64,000 nucleotides of DNA from Roseivirga sp. UBA6061 (GCA_002427745.1 DIYF01000170.1:46381-110380); one strand, 5' to 3'. Shown: positions 1-7,568, numbered from the stretch's first letter. A program made the numbers and translations. Notes: generated from the sequence alone by a model not told the origin.

Positions 1-262
1 AGACGACTTGCTTTCCATTTATTGCTGAGCGCAGTGTATCGCCATCCAATTTTCTGATATAAAGGCGGGAATCGCCTTCATTCGGAGCATAAGCGTATGT
101 CATCCAGGCTCCATCCGGTGAAATGGCAGCATTGCGAATGCGGTTCCATTGTGCATAATCTTCAAGCCCTAAAGGCTTCTTATCCTGCGCCAGGACAAGC
201 TGGCTGATAACAAGTAATACCGTAATAAGGCTGAAGCATCTATATTTAATGGCTGTATTCAT
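1..262 (-). CDS. S9 family (prolyl oligopeptidase-like) peptidase, N-terminal part
   Basis: Reverse-strand reading frame starting at ATG 262 and running off the left edge, so only about 87 residues are visible. A signal peptide is clear (MNTAIKYRCFSLITVLL, then a stretch ending VLAQ), followed by LGLEDYAQWNRIRNAAISPD and TYAYAPNEGDSRLYIRKLDG. That 'W..I.....SPDG.W..Y' opening is typical of the first beta-propeller blade of secreted S9 peptidases in Bacteroidota, which cleave peptides in the periplasm or outside the cell. The catalytic alpha/beta-hydrolase domain lies outside the window. The family call rests on the N-terminus only and could be another WD40/PD40 protein. Confidence 0.6.
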   Translation of the reverse strand, partial: MNTAIKYRCFSLITVLLVISQLVLAQDKKPLGLEDYAQWNRIRNAAISPDGAWMTYAYAPNEGDSRLYIRKLDGDTLRSAINGKQVV

Positions 263-440
263 GGTTTGACTAATAAGAAAGGTTGGTTAAAGCGTGGTAT
301 CTAACGCAAGTCAATATAATACTTCCTGCCCTGATCAGGCCCTGCTATTTTATGCACGGTTTTCTCTGTGGCTTAAGCCCTCATCTTAAATTTTAGTTCT
401 AGTTTAGAGATACTGTTTTACTCTGAACTTTCTGATCCCG

Positions 441-1088
441 TTGAATACCCGGATTACCGTTTTCTATACGCGCTTTGACAAACAACTTCCAGACTGGAAA
501 TGGAACGACTATGTGGGCATGCTCCCCGAGAAAACTGTAAAAACCATCAATAAGTATGTTCGCTGGCAGGATCGCCACGCTTCACTTTTCGGGAAACTAC
601 TATTAAGGAGAGGACTTGAGCACTATGGAAAACCTCCCGAACTGGCGGATAATCTTCAGTTCACAAAATACAACCGACCTTACTTAACAGGAGAAATTGA
701 TTTTAACATCTCCCATTCCGGTGATTATGTGGTGTGTGCATTCTCTGAAACAGGCATAGTGGGCATCGATATAGAGCGGATCAATGAGGAGATAGATATC
801 AGCCATTTCACCAGTGTGCTGACAGCCTCTGAGTATAACAGCCTTCAAACTTCCCCGAATCAGGCACGGGACTTCTTTGACTACTGGTGCAAAAAAGAAA
901 GTGTGATCAAAGCCGATGGCCGTGGCTTTTCTGCCCCTGTTCTTAAGATCGACCTAAAGTCCTCCGAAGCAGCATTCGAAAGCAAAGCCTATCACCTTAA
1001 AGAGATTCATTTTTCAGATAAGTATAAGGCCTATGTGGCCCGGGAAGAACTAATCGATGAGGTCGATTTGATAAGCCGTCAGTTTTAG
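441..1088 (+). CDS. 4'-phosphopantetheinyl transferase superfamily protein
   Basis: 215 residues, the usual size of Sfp-type transferases, which move 4'-phosphopantetheine from CoA to a serine of acyl or peptidyl carrier proteins in the cytoplasm. Visible signatures are NISHSGDYVVCAFS (about residues 90-103), VGIDIERI (about 107-114, with the Mg-binding Asp and Glu) and FDYWCKKESVIKADGRGF (about 145-162, the W.KES.KA.G.G motif). The start is a TTG at 441: there is no in-frame ATG between the upstream stop (TAG at 405-407) and residue 27, and the TTG start keeps the expected N-terminus. It stands alone, so its carrier-protein target cannot be inferred. It may serve the primary ACP or a secondary-metabolite system elsewhere. 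Confidence 0.88.
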   Translation: MNTRITVFYTRFDKQLPDWKWNDYVGMLPEKTVKTINKYVRWQDRHASLFGKLLLRRGLEHYGKPPELADNLQFTKYNRPYLTGEIDFNISHSGDYVVCAFSETGIVGIDIERINEEIDISHFTSVLTASEYNSLQTSPNQARDFFDYWCKKESVIKADGRGFSAPVLKIDLKSSEAAFESKAYHLKEIHFSDKYKAYVAREELIDEVDLISRQF

Positions 1089-1116
1089 CCCAAACTACCC
1101 AAAACAAAAAAGTGCT

Positions 1117-1256
1117 TGTCTCAAAAGTGCTTGGTCATTGCGAACAAAGTGAAGCCTGCCTGCGGCAAAGGCAGGCAATCTCCTCATGTTACTCGTAATC
1201 GAGGTAGAGATCACTTCATTTCATTCGTGATGACGGTTTCTTTAACTTTTGAGACA
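1117..1256. mobile_element. MITE-like element with 12-bp terminal inverted repeats
   Basis: A 140-bp non-coding stretch bounded by perfect inverted repeats: TGTCTCAAAAGT at 1117-1128 and ACTTTTGAGACA at 1245-1256. Inside is GTCATTGCGAACAAAGTGAAG followed by a GCCTGCCT...AGGCAGGC hairpin and then CAATCTC. TIRs of the form 'ACTGTCTCAAAAG' recur at the ends of insertion sequences and MITEs in many bacteria (recalled, not searched). No transposase is encoded and no obvious target-site duplication is seen at the borders. Confidence 0.5.
1154..1176. repeat. CCTGCC/GGCAGG palindrome inside the MITE-like element
   Basis: GCCTGCCT (1154-1161), a seven-base loop, and AGGCAGGC (1169-1176) form a perfect 8-bp stem. 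It splits an otherwise continuous 'GTCATTGCGAAC.AAGTGAAG|CAATCTC' repeat. Similar CCTGCC/GGCAGG hairpins occur at 17789-17807 and 49333-49368. Confidence 0.6.
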
Positions 1257-1264
1257 GTCCCTTA

Positions 1265-1329
1265 TGAGCCTCCTATCGGTCCCGATAGCTATCGGGAGAA
1301 CCAATGACCTGCTGATTACAAGCCAGCAG
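1265..1329 (-). pseudogene. tRNA-Thr 3' remnant, copy 1, with palindrome in the T-loop
   Basis: On the minus strand this matches the intact tRNA-Thr at 2073-2145 from the anticodon stem-loop (GCTTGTAATCAGC) through the variable loop, T-stem and 3' acceptor strand (CCGATAGGAGGC). The four T-loop bases GATC are replaced by the 18-bp palindrome TCCCGATAGCTATCGGGA (1280-1297), leaving both T-stem strands (ATTGG, CCGAT) intact. The anticodon stem carries paired changes relative to the intact gene (GCTGG/TCAGC for ACTGA/TCAGT). The 5' half is absent, so it cannot be a working tRNA. Confidence 0.8.
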
Positions 1330-1614
1330 TCATGAATACTTTGTGAGAAGTTTTTCTTGCATTTCAGGATACTTGATCAGGTTTTCAATGTACCTGCGCG
1401 ACTTCATCCGCTTTATATGCGCTTCTACCTTTATGGCCTGCGTTTTGGATTGACAGCTTAATCTAAGCTTCAATTGCCAATCTAATGCTCTAGAGGAATA
1501 GCTACCTTCATAGTGGCCAGCATTGTGTTCTTTTAAGCGCTCTTCTGGCTTAATAGAATAGCCAATGTAGTGCTTGTTAAGAGTGGAAGAATAAAGGATG
1601 TAAACGTAGAACAT
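1330..1614 (-). CDS. Small GIY-YIG nuclease family protein, copy 1
   Basis: 94 residues, a single GIY-YIG domain of the UPF0213/YhbQ-like type. It begins MFYVYILYSS; the paired motifs are YVYIL and HYIGYS, followed by the conserved Arg and His of ERLKEHN and the metal-binding Glu of KVEAHIKRMKS (about residue 64). It differs from the neighbouring copy at seven positions. The open frame extends upstream to 1707 through a tRNA remnant and a terminator hairpin, but ATG 1614 matches the start of the twin copy and the family's N-terminus. The stop codon lies a few bases before the next tRNA-Thr remnant. No DNA-binding domain is attached. The domain implies DNA cleavage or binding; a role as a tRNA-targeted mobile nuclease is inferred from context only. 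Confidence 0.85.
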   Translation of the reverse strand: MFYVYILYSSTLNKHYIGYSIKPEERLKEHNAGHYEGSYSSRALDWQLKLRLSCQSKTQAIKVEAHIKRMKSRRYIENLIKYPEMQEKLLTKYS

Positions 1615-1635
1615 TTTAAAACCAAACCACCTAAA

Positions 1636-1666
1636 ACAAAAAAGGCAATCAGAAATGATTGCCTTT
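1636..1666 (-). terminator. Intrinsic terminator hairpin, flipped copy
   Basis: GGCAATCA-GAAA-TGATTGCC (1644-1663), extended by AAA/TTT pairs and followed on the minus strand by a T-rich run. It sits between tRNA-Thr remnant 2 and GIY-YIG copy 1. Its loop is the reverse complement of the loop in the equivalent hairpin 403 bp away. Confidence 0.75.
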
Positions 1667-1667
1667 A

Positions 1668-1732
1668 TGAGCCTCCTATCGGTCCCGATAGCCATCGGGA
1701 GAACCAATGACCTGCTGATTACAAGCCGGCAG
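1668..1732 (-). pseudogene. tRNA-Thr 3' remnant, copy 2, with palindrome in the T-loop
   Basis: Same structure as the remnant at 1265-1329, exactly 403 bp away. The palindrome is at 1683-1700 and reads TCCCGATGGCTATCGGGA on the minus strand, one base off perfect symmetry. The anticodon stem here has one mismatch (GCCGG/TCAGC). Only the tRNA 3' half from the anticodon stem onward is present. Confidence 0.8.
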
Positions 1733-2017
1733 TCATGAATACTTTGTGAGAAGTTTTTCTCGCATTTCAGGATACTTGATCAGGTTTTCGATGTACCTGC
1801 GCGACTTCATCCGCTTTATATGCGCTTCTACCTTTATGGCCTGCGTTTTGGATTGACAGCTTAATCTAAGCTTCAATTGCCAATCTGATACCCTAGAGGA
1901 ATAGCTACCTTCATAGTGGCCAGCATTGTGTTCTTTTAAGCGATCTTCTGGGTTAATAGAATAGCCAGTATAGTACTTATTGAGAGTGGAAGAATAAAGG
2001 ATGTAAACGTAGAACAT
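1733..2017 (-). CDS. Small GIY-YIG nuclease family protein, copy 2
   Basis: 94 residues, same family and start as the copy at 1330-1614. It carries YVYIL, YYTGYS, the Arg/His segment DRLKEHN and the Glu of KVEAHIKRMKS, so all recognisable GIY-YIG catalytic positions are present. It lies directly downstream of intact tRNA-Thr and its terminator hairpin and is followed by a tRNA-Thr 3' remnant. With the terminator in between, expression would need readthrough or a promoter in the about 27 bp before ATG 2017; none is evident. The seven amino-acid differences from its twin do not touch the core motifs, so both look intact. Confidence 0.85.
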   Translation of the reverse strand: MFYVYILYSSTLNKYYTGYSINPEDRLKEHNAGHYEGSYSSRVSDWQLKLRLSCQSKTQAIKVEAHIKRMKSRRYIENLIKYPEMREKLLTKYS

Positions 2018-2043
2018 TTTAAACCCAAACTACTTAAAACAAA

Positions 2044-2069
2044 AAAGGCAATCATTTCTGATTGCCTTT
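2044..2069 (-). terminator. Intrinsic terminator of tRNA-Thr
   Basis: AAAGGCAATCA-TTTC-TGATTGCCTTT, an 11-bp stem with a 4-base loop, followed on the minus strand by TTTTTTG. It begins directly after the tRNA 3' end. Confidence 0.85.
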
Positions 2070-2072
2070 ATG

Positions 2073-2145
<73 letters not shown>

Positions 2146-2178
2146 CTTTTTTGTCTTGCTTTTCGTTCAAAGCGAGTG

Positions 2179-2210
2179 CAAATATAAAGGTGTGTTTTTA
2201 ATTTGCAAAA
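2179..2210 (-). promoter_or_regulatory. Bacteroidota-type promoter of tRNA-Thr
   Basis: Minus strand: TTG (2208-2206), 19-bp spacer, then TATATTTG (2186-2179), matching the TTTG / TAnnTTTG consensus of the Bacteroidota primary sigma factor. Predicted start lies about 27 bp ahead of the tRNA. Confidence 0.7.
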
Positions 2211-2252
2211 GCCTGATGAACGATTTTTTACTTTTTTTTCAGAGCGTCAAAA

Positions 2253-4595
2253 TCACATGCTTCTGACCATTCTAAGCTGCTTTTTCAGCTGATCAATTTC
2301 AGCCTCTGCCTTGCTGATTTTCTCGTCAAATTCAGCTTTAAGCTTGTCAGCAGTTTTGGAGTTGGCAAAGAAGGCCAGGTTATTATTCCAGAGCGCAATA
2401 TTGTCCTCGAGTTCGTTGATTTGCTTGCGCAGGTTAAACTCTTTCTTGTTCAGCTTACGATCCGCATCAGGTCCTTTTCTCAGCGTATTCAACTCGGCTT
2501 TCATCACCAAAGCCTCGCGCTCGCTCTCATCCACATCCAGTGAGGCCACAAAGGCATCAATAGCGCTCTTGAACTTAGCTTCTATAGTCTTGATAGCGTT
2601 TCTCGGCACAAAACCAATCGCCCCCCATCGTACCATCAGATCGTCAAGATCTCCAGCCTCACCGGTACCGGCTTCTGTTCTGTCATTGATCTCCTTTACC
2701 AGATCCTCTTTATGCTTCAGGTTCTCAACATACTGCTCTTCCGCCTTATTCTGGCTACTGCGTCTGTTGTTAAAGAAAGCATCACAGGCCTCCTTGAATT
2801 TCGCATAAACACTGTTTCGGAATTTTTCCGGTACAGGACCTATCTCCTTCCACTGGCGTTGCAGACCTTTCAGTGCTTCAGAAGTCTTATCCCAATCGGT
2901 ATTGTCCTTGAGCTCTTCAGCACGGGCCACCAGTTCTTCCTTTTTCTTAAGGTTTTCCTGACGCATCCCCTCCAGCTTCTTAAAGAAGTTATTCTTATTA
3001 CTGAAGAAGCCTTTAAATGATGACCAGAAGGCTTTATTCACCTCCTTGGCGTGCTCACGAGGCAAGCCTCCCAGGGCATCCCATTTCTTCTGAATTGCCA
3101 GGATTTCTTTGGTCTTGGCATTCCAGTCGTTGATCCTGTCAGAATCGAAATTCAGGAAAGGCTTCAGTTCTTCTGCCAGAGCTCTCTTCTTCTCAAGGTT
3201 TACCAAAAGCTCACCTTTCAGCTCATCCAGGTACGACTTGCGTTTCTTATAAATAGCATCTGATGCTGCCTTAAAACGCTGCCAGAGCTCTTCCTGCACC
3301 TCTCTGGGCACGGGGCCAATCTTTTTATACTCTTCGTGCAGTTCATTGAGCTGTACGATCGCATCCTTGATATTCTCCAGTTTATCCAGTGCTTCGGCCT
3401 TTTCACAAACCTCCTGTTTCTTCACCAGATTCTTCTTCCTATCCAGCTCTTTGAGCTCAAATAAGATATGTCTGTTGTTGTAAAAACGATCCAGGAGTGC
3501 ATTATAATTTGCCCATAGCGTACGGTTATGCTGGCTGGGAACCGGCCCCACTGCCTTCCACTCTTCCTGAAGTGCTTTTATCGGTGAGAGATTGGTGGTG
3601 GCATTTTCACCATCGATCAACTCTCTCAGTTTATCCAGTATCTCCAGCTTATGCTGATAGTTACTTTCTTTTCGGGATTCTCTTTCTTTGTAATAGCTGG
3701 CCTTTCTGTCTCTGAGCAACCTTACGGAAGCATCGAACTTGTTAAAGACCTCATCATGACGGAATTCAAAATCATCTTCCTCCCCTCCATCTGCCAGGAA
3801 ACGCTCTTTGGCCTCTTGCCTGCTCGCTCGCTCTACTGCTTTGAATAAGGGCAATACCTGGTTCAGAATAGCATCGGCACGCTTGAAGTTATCCTGCTTG
3901 GAAAGCTCCTCAACCACATCGGCCAATTGCTCACGCGTGTGATTGGAATAATCTATGATCTCCTCTTCTTCCTCTTCCTCAGCCTCAGCTTCATTGCTTT
4001 CATCAACGGCAGCTTCAGACACCGTGCTATCAGCGGCAGTTTCTTCCGCGGTTGCTGTTTCAGGTGCTTCCTCCGTTACTTCATGAGTATCTGCCTCAGC
4101 AGAGGGGACCTCAGCTGCTGACTGTGCTTCTGCCGCAGGCTGAGCCGGTTCTGCTTCCTCAGCATTTTCTTCAGCCTGATCCACAGTTTCACTTTCAGCC
4201 ACAGCTATTTCAGGAGCAGCCTCAGCAGTTTCTTCTTCGGTCGAAACTGGTTCAACCTCGGCTACAGGAGCCTCATTCTCTTCAGAAGCAACTTCTTCAT
4301 TACTTTCCACCTCAGCCACTGCTGCCTCCCCGGCAGTTTCGTTTTCCTCTGTAACAGATATGGCAGGCTCCTCAGACGCTGACTCGCTGACTGCTTCATC
4401 AGGTGCAGCTTCTGTCTCTTGCGGAGCTTCCTCCATTTCGCTGACAGGCTCTGCCGTACTCTCTGTGTCAGTTACGGTTGATTCTTCTTTCGGGGATTCA
4501 GACTGAGCTTCTGTTTGCTCAGTATTCAGGTTATTATCAGGCTTAATCTCTTGAGATTCCTGATCTCCGGTGGGCACTTTATTTTCTTCACTCAT
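2253..4595 (-). CDS. DUF349 domain protein with long acidic N-terminal tail
   Basis: 780 residues. About residues 1-215 are low-complexity and strongly acidic (Glu, Ala, Val, Ser, Pro, ending in EEEEEEEIIDYSNHT). From about 225 to 720 come repeated helical DUF349 modules, recognisable by 'W..IG.VP......LW..F..A.D.FY..R' variants (EEWKAVGPVPSQHN, EEYKKIGPVPREV, RQWKEIGPVPEKF, VRWGAIGFVPRNA). The C-terminal 55 residues are a coiled coil. No signal peptide or membrane segment, so it should be cytoplasmic. The family has no settled biochemical role. The disordered acidic tail is far longer than the minimal family form. Confidence 0.85.
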   Translation of the reverse strand: MSEENKVPTGDQESQEIKPDNNLNTEQTEAQSESPKEESTVTDTESTAEPVSEMEEAPQETEAAPDEAVSESASEEPAISVTEENETAGEAAVAEVESNEEVASEENEAPVAEVEPVSTEEETAEAAPEIAVAESETVDQAEENAEEAEPAQPAAEAQSAAEVPSAEADTHEVTEEAPETATAEETAADSTVSEAAVDESNEAEAEEEEEEEIIDYSNHTREQLADVVEELSKQDNFKRADAILNQVLPLFKAVERASRQEAKERFLADGGEEDDFEFRHDEVFNKFDASVRLLRDRKASYYKERESRKESNYQHKLEILDKLRELIDGENATTNLSPIKALQEEWKAVGPVPSQHNRTLWANYNALLDRFYNNRHILFELKELDRKKNLVKKQEVCEKAEALDKLENIKDAIVQLNELHEEYKKIGPVPREVQEELWQRFKAASDAIYKKRKSYLDELKGELLVNLEKKRALAEELKPFLNFDSDRINDWNAKTKEILAIQKKWDALGGLPREHAKEVNKAFWSSFKGFFSNKNNFFKKLEGMRQENLKKKEELVARAEELKDNTDWDKTSEALKGLQRQWKEIGPVPEKFRNSVYAKFKEACDAFFNNRRSSQNKAEEQYVENLKHKEDLVKEINDRTEAGTGEAGDLDDLMVRWGAIGFVPRNAIKTIEAKFKSAIDAFVASLDVDESEREALVMKAELNTLRKGPDADRKLNKKEFNLRKQINELEDNIALWNNNLAFFANSKTADKLKAEFDEKISKAEAEIDQLKKQLRMVRSM

Positions 4596-4650
4596 GGCTC
4601 TATCTATCGGCTTTTAACCGCTCCGTTACGTAACAAATCTACTAAAACTA

Positions 4651-5226
4651 TCAATTCAATCGAGGATCGATCGGGTAATTTGAAAACACCTTGTACTTCC
4701 CTCCCATGTCTTTTAAGATGGATTGCCAAAGGGCTTCTTCTTCCAGATCGAATACCTGTTTTACTGTGGCTGCCGGCTTTACAAACCAGGACTGCCTGTC
4801 AAGTTCTTCCCTGAGCTGTCCTTCAGACCAGCCTGAATATCCCAGGAAAAACTTCACATGTTCTTCATCAGCCACCCCACTTTTTACCAACGCCTTGATC
4901 TGCTCAAAGTTTCCACTCCAGAACAGTCCGTCCCCAATTTCCACAGAACCTTCAACAGGTTGTGTCAGCCGGTGGATAAAGTGAAGGGTATTTTGCTCTA
5001 CAGGTCCACCTACATTGAGGGTTCCTGTAAAGGGCACATCTTCTTCCAATACATCCTCCAACAAAATGTCTGTACTCTTGTTCAAAACAAGTCCGAATGT
5101 ACCTTCATGGTTGTTTTCACATACCAGGATAACACTTCGTTCAAAGTTGGGGTCTGGCAAAAAGGGCTCGGAGATCAGAAAGTCTCCACCTTTCGGATCG
5201 GGAATATCTTTATCGTATTGAAACAT
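4651..5226 (-). CDS. YqgE/AlgH family protein
   Basis: 191 residues, matching the usual size of about 185-190. The family core is clear: GGDFLISEPFLPDPNFERSV (about residues 12-31), then VCENNHEGTFGLVLNK, and later FLGYSGWSEGQLREEL. The open frame reaches back to 5313, but ATG 5226 (MFQYDKDIP) gives the family N-terminus; the upstream stretch is hydrophobic and not family-like. Function is poorly defined; the name comes from a regulator of alginate production in Pseudomonas, which need not apply here. It is divergent from pdxH with about 150 bp between them. Confidence 0.88.
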   Translation of the reverse strand: MFQYDKDIPDPKGGDFLISEPFLPDPNFERSVILVCENNHEGTFGLVLNKSTDILLEDVLEEDVPFTGTLNVGGPVEQNTLHFIHRLTQPVEGSVEIGDGLFWSGNFEQIKALVKSGVADEEHVKFFLGYSGWSEGQLREELDRQSWFVKPAATVKQVFDLEEEALWQSILKDMGGKYKVFSNYPIDPRLN

Positions 5227-5378
5227 GTTTGACCTTATGATAGAAAAGTATAGAGAGTAATTCACAATGCCTAATATTAACATCAATAAGCTGAAGGAAT
5301 TTATCCCTCTCATTACTTTGAACGATTCATTTAGAAAACTGATCTGTTATCTTCGCGTTGAACAAGCCATTGCGTCAG

Positions 5379-6020
5379 ATGAGCAACATTGCGGATTTAA
5401 GAAGAGAATACAGTCAGTCAGTATTAGATACAAATACTGCCCACCCATCCCCTTATACACAATTCAGAAAATGGTTTGAAGAAGCCCGGAAAAGTGAAGT
5501 ACTGGAACCCAATGCCATGGTGCTCAGCACCGTTGATGAAAACCATCAGCCATTCCAGCGAACCGTGCTGATGAAGGCACTGGATGATCAGGGCATCGTA
5601 TTCTATACCAATTATAAAAGCAGAAAAGCCCAACAGATTGCTGAGAACTCACGGGTTTCAGTTCTTTTCCCCTGGTACTCACTGGAAAGGCAGGTGACTG
5701 TACTGGGTAAAGCTGAAAAAATATCGGTCAAAGAATCTATGGCTTATTTTGCCTCGCGTCCTTTTGGGAGTCAGCTCGGAGCCTGGGTTTCACAGCAGAG
5801 CCAAGTGATTAGTTCGAGAAGTATTCTGGAGATGAAACTGGCCGAAATGAAACAGAAGTTCAAAGATGGAAAAGTGCCTTTACCCGACTTCTGGGGTGGT
5901 TATCGCATTGTACCGGAAAGCTTCGAATTCTGGCAGGGAAGAAAAAGCCGTCTCCATGACCGACTTCTCTATACCCGGGAAGAAGCGGATAGCTGGAAAA
6001 TAGAAAGAATGGCTCCCTGA
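5379..6020 (+). CDS. pdxH: Pyridoxamine 5'-phosphate oxidase
   Basis: 213 residues with start ATG 5379 (MSNIADLRREY), which fits the family better than the TTG at 5358. The FMN enzyme oxidises pyridoxine or pyridoxamine 5'-phosphate to pyridoxal 5'-phosphate, the last step of vitamin B6 synthesis and salvage. Hallmarks: FQRTVLMKALDDQGIVFYTN (about 53-72), SRKAQQI, then SRPFGSQLGAWVSQQSQVI, and the C-terminal signature ESFEFWQGRKSRLHDR that contacts PLP and FMN. It is a single transcription unit. Confidence 0.95.
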   Translation: MSNIADLRREYSQSVLDTNTAHPSPYTQFRKWFEEARKSEVLEPNAMVLSTVDENHQPFQRTVLMKALDDQGIVFYTNYKSRKAQQIAENSRVSVLFPWYSLERQVTVLGKAEKISVKESMAYFASRPFGSQLGAWVSQQSQVISSRSILEMKLAEMKQKFKDGKVPLPDFWGGYRIVPESFEFWQGRKSRLHDRLLYTREEADSWKIERMAP

Positions 6021-6049
6021 ACCATTCTTTCTCTGATAATATGCATTGA

Positions 6050-7006
6050 TTACTGCTTGTCTTTTTCCTTTAGCTTCTGTGCTTCAAGGTAGTTGTTAAG
6101 ATAGGTCCTGATCGTCTTCATCGATGGCGCATTCCACGCCTTTCTCTGGTCGGTACTCACTGCGGTAGTATCAATCTTATCGGGATTCATACCCATCTTT
6201 CTGGTCTCCTGCATGAATTCCATCGCCTGAGTACCAAACCACTGAGGCTTACCTGCTTTTAACAAATACCGGTCTTTCGTAGCAGCAGCCAGCCAGGGAC
6301 TCATTCTGTGCTTATTATCAAACTCCAGGGCTTTAAGAGCCAGCTCATGCGCCTTTTCATAGTCTTCCACCTCATTTCCGTGATGCATAATAAAGGCAGC
6401 TTTATAATAATCATGGGCGGATTTGATCTTACCTTCAGACAACAGCTGCAGCACACGGTTTCTTCGCCTTGTATCTTCGACCTTTAATACATTCCAATCA
6501 ATTTTACCGCCAGAGAGTCTTGCCGTCTGATCTTCGGCAAACATATCTGACAACTCTCTGTTATTGACCTTATAATATGCTTTCAGAGGCTTTTTCAGGT
6601 GCTTGTTCCAGCTTCTGTCTTTCCTCAGCACTTCCAGGTCCTTGTCCATAAGCATATGTCCTATATCGTCATAGCCCATTTCCAGACTTCGTGTAAGGTA
6701 TTTAAAGCCCCTCTCTGTATCTCCTGCCAGACTGAAGTAACAGGCAACATCGTAATACGAGGCACTCTCATTGGTTGACTCCCCGTTTTCTATCCCCTTC
6801 AGTTTAAACTCAGCCGCATCTTTATATCGGCCTTCCAGGTTGGCTACATTCGCCTTGAAGAAATTTCTTGTGCTATCTCCTGAGATGGTGAATACCTGAC
6901 CATTCGGCTTAGTAACGGTTACCATATGTTGTGCACCGGCTCCTACCGTCAGTATCATCAAAATAGCGACAATGACCATTCGTTGTTTTTGAGTTTTCAT
7001 ATGCAT
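6050..7006 (-). CDS. Secreted TPR-like protein
   Basis: 318 residues from ATG 7006 (MHMKTQKQRMVIVAILM; an alternative ATG is at 7000), with a signal peptide ending near GAGAQ. The mature part has helical, TPR-like segments (GRYKDAAEFKLKGIENG, YYDVACYFSLAGDTERGFKYL, YDDIGHMLMDKDLEVLRKD), the last resembling the 'D.DL..L' repeats of periplasmic TPR proteins. The start lies one base after the stop of the upstream lipoprotein gene, so the two are probably translated together. No enzyme motif is visible. The longer frame reaching 7042 would overlap the lipoprotein gene and spoil the signal peptide. Role unknown. Confidence 0.65.
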   Translation of the reverse strand: MHMKTQKQRMVIVAILMILTVGAGAQHMVTVTKPNGQVFTISGDSTRNFFKANVANLEGRYKDAAEFKLKGIENGESTNESASYYDVACYFSLAGDTERGFKYLTRSLEMGYDDIGHMLMDKDLEVLRKDRSWNKHLKKPLKAYYKVNNRELSDMFAEDQTARLSGGKIDWNVLKVEDTRRRNRVLQLLSEGKIKSAHDYYKAAFIMHHGNEVEDYEKAHELALKALEFDNKHRMSPWLAAATKDRYLLKAGKPQWFGTQAMEFMQETRKMGMNPDKIDTTAVSTDQRKAWNAPSMKTIRTYLNNYLEAQKLKEKDKQ

Positions 7007-7007
7007 T

Positions 7008-7520
7008 TTAGTTTTGACGAAATGAATAAGTGAACACATCACCCATCGATAGTTTCGATTTCAAAAGCTCCACGTACTTCTTTGCTTCCTTGTCTGACAG
7101 CACCTGTTTGTTCACCATTACCATCTGATCAGTGATACTAAGGCTCACTGGTTCATTCTCCGATGCAATCAGCTTATCAGCCAGCATCAGTTTAATGGCC
7201 TCCTTCTGCAGGTAGTCTCTCACTTCCTTATTCTCCGCTATATCCCTAATGCTGGTCAGCGCAGGAACCGGATCGTCACCCTGACTGCTGGTAGAAAAAG
7301 AAAAGGATGTAGGTGCCCCCGGAGTGGAGCCTGAGGAAGCCGAAGAGCTCGTAGCCGTCTTGCTTACTCCTGAGTCAGAGCTACTGCTACTTACACTTGA
7401 ACTATGCTGTTCCAGCGTGGTGGGTACTTCCTCTTCTCCGGTTTTAGAGGACTCTCCTCTCTCGCAGCTCAATAAAAGCAGACAAAAGAAACCGGCTATT
7501 AATTGGGTGTATCTGTTCAT
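7008..7520 (-). CDS. Serine-rich lipoprotein of unknown function
   Basis: 170 residues. A lipoprotein signal peptide is clear: MNRYTQLIAGFFCLLLLSCERG, with the lipobox LLSC and modified Cys near residue 19. It is followed by a disordered Ser/Thr/Pro-rich linker (about 25-85, including SSSVSSSSSDSGVSKTATSS) and a compact C-terminal region of about 80 residues without a recognised family. It is the first gene of a pair with the TPR protein, divergent from the two-component operon; the operator at 7569-7598 lies 49 bp upstream of its start. That makes it a candidate target of the response regulator. Confidence 0.65.
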   Translation of the reverse strand: MNRYTQLIAGFFCLLLLSCERGESSKTGEEEVPTTLEQHSSSVSSSSSDSGVSKTATSSSASSGSTPGAPTSFSFSTSSQGDDPVPALTSIRDIAENKEVRDYLQKEAIKLMLADKLIASENEPVSLSITDQMVMVNKQVLSDKEAKKYVELLKSKLSMGDVFTYSFRQN

Positions 7521-7568
7521 GACTTATGTTCTGATGATTCAAATGTAAAGAGCCTCCCGCTATACTTT

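Larger units (their letters stand above)
1265..2070 (-). repeat. Tandem array, two 403-bp units of tRNA-Thr remnant plus GIY-YIG gene plus hairpin
   Basis: The string TGAGCCTCCTATCGG (end of tRNA-Thr) occurs at 1265, 1668 and 2071, an exact period of 403 bp. Each unit contains one GIY-YIG gene bounded by tRNA-Thr 3' sequence; the last occurrence is the 3' end of the intact tRNA. The units are nearly identical apart from scattered substitutions, the inverted hairpin loop and the T-loop palindrome, so duplication is recent or sequence conversion is active. Confidence 0.9.

Noticed and set aside
1116..1307. 63-residue ORF on the plus strand
   Set aside because: It lies across the MITE-like element and the first tRNA remnant; its sequence is just a translation of repeats.
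1615..1707. N-terminal extension of the first GIY-YIG gene
   Set aside because: It is a translation of the tRNA remnant and terminator hairpin; the twin copy starts at the equivalent of ATG 1614.
1265..2070. CRISPR array
   Set aside because: The 403-bp units are far too long and encode proteins; no short direct repeats with unique spacers and no cas genes.
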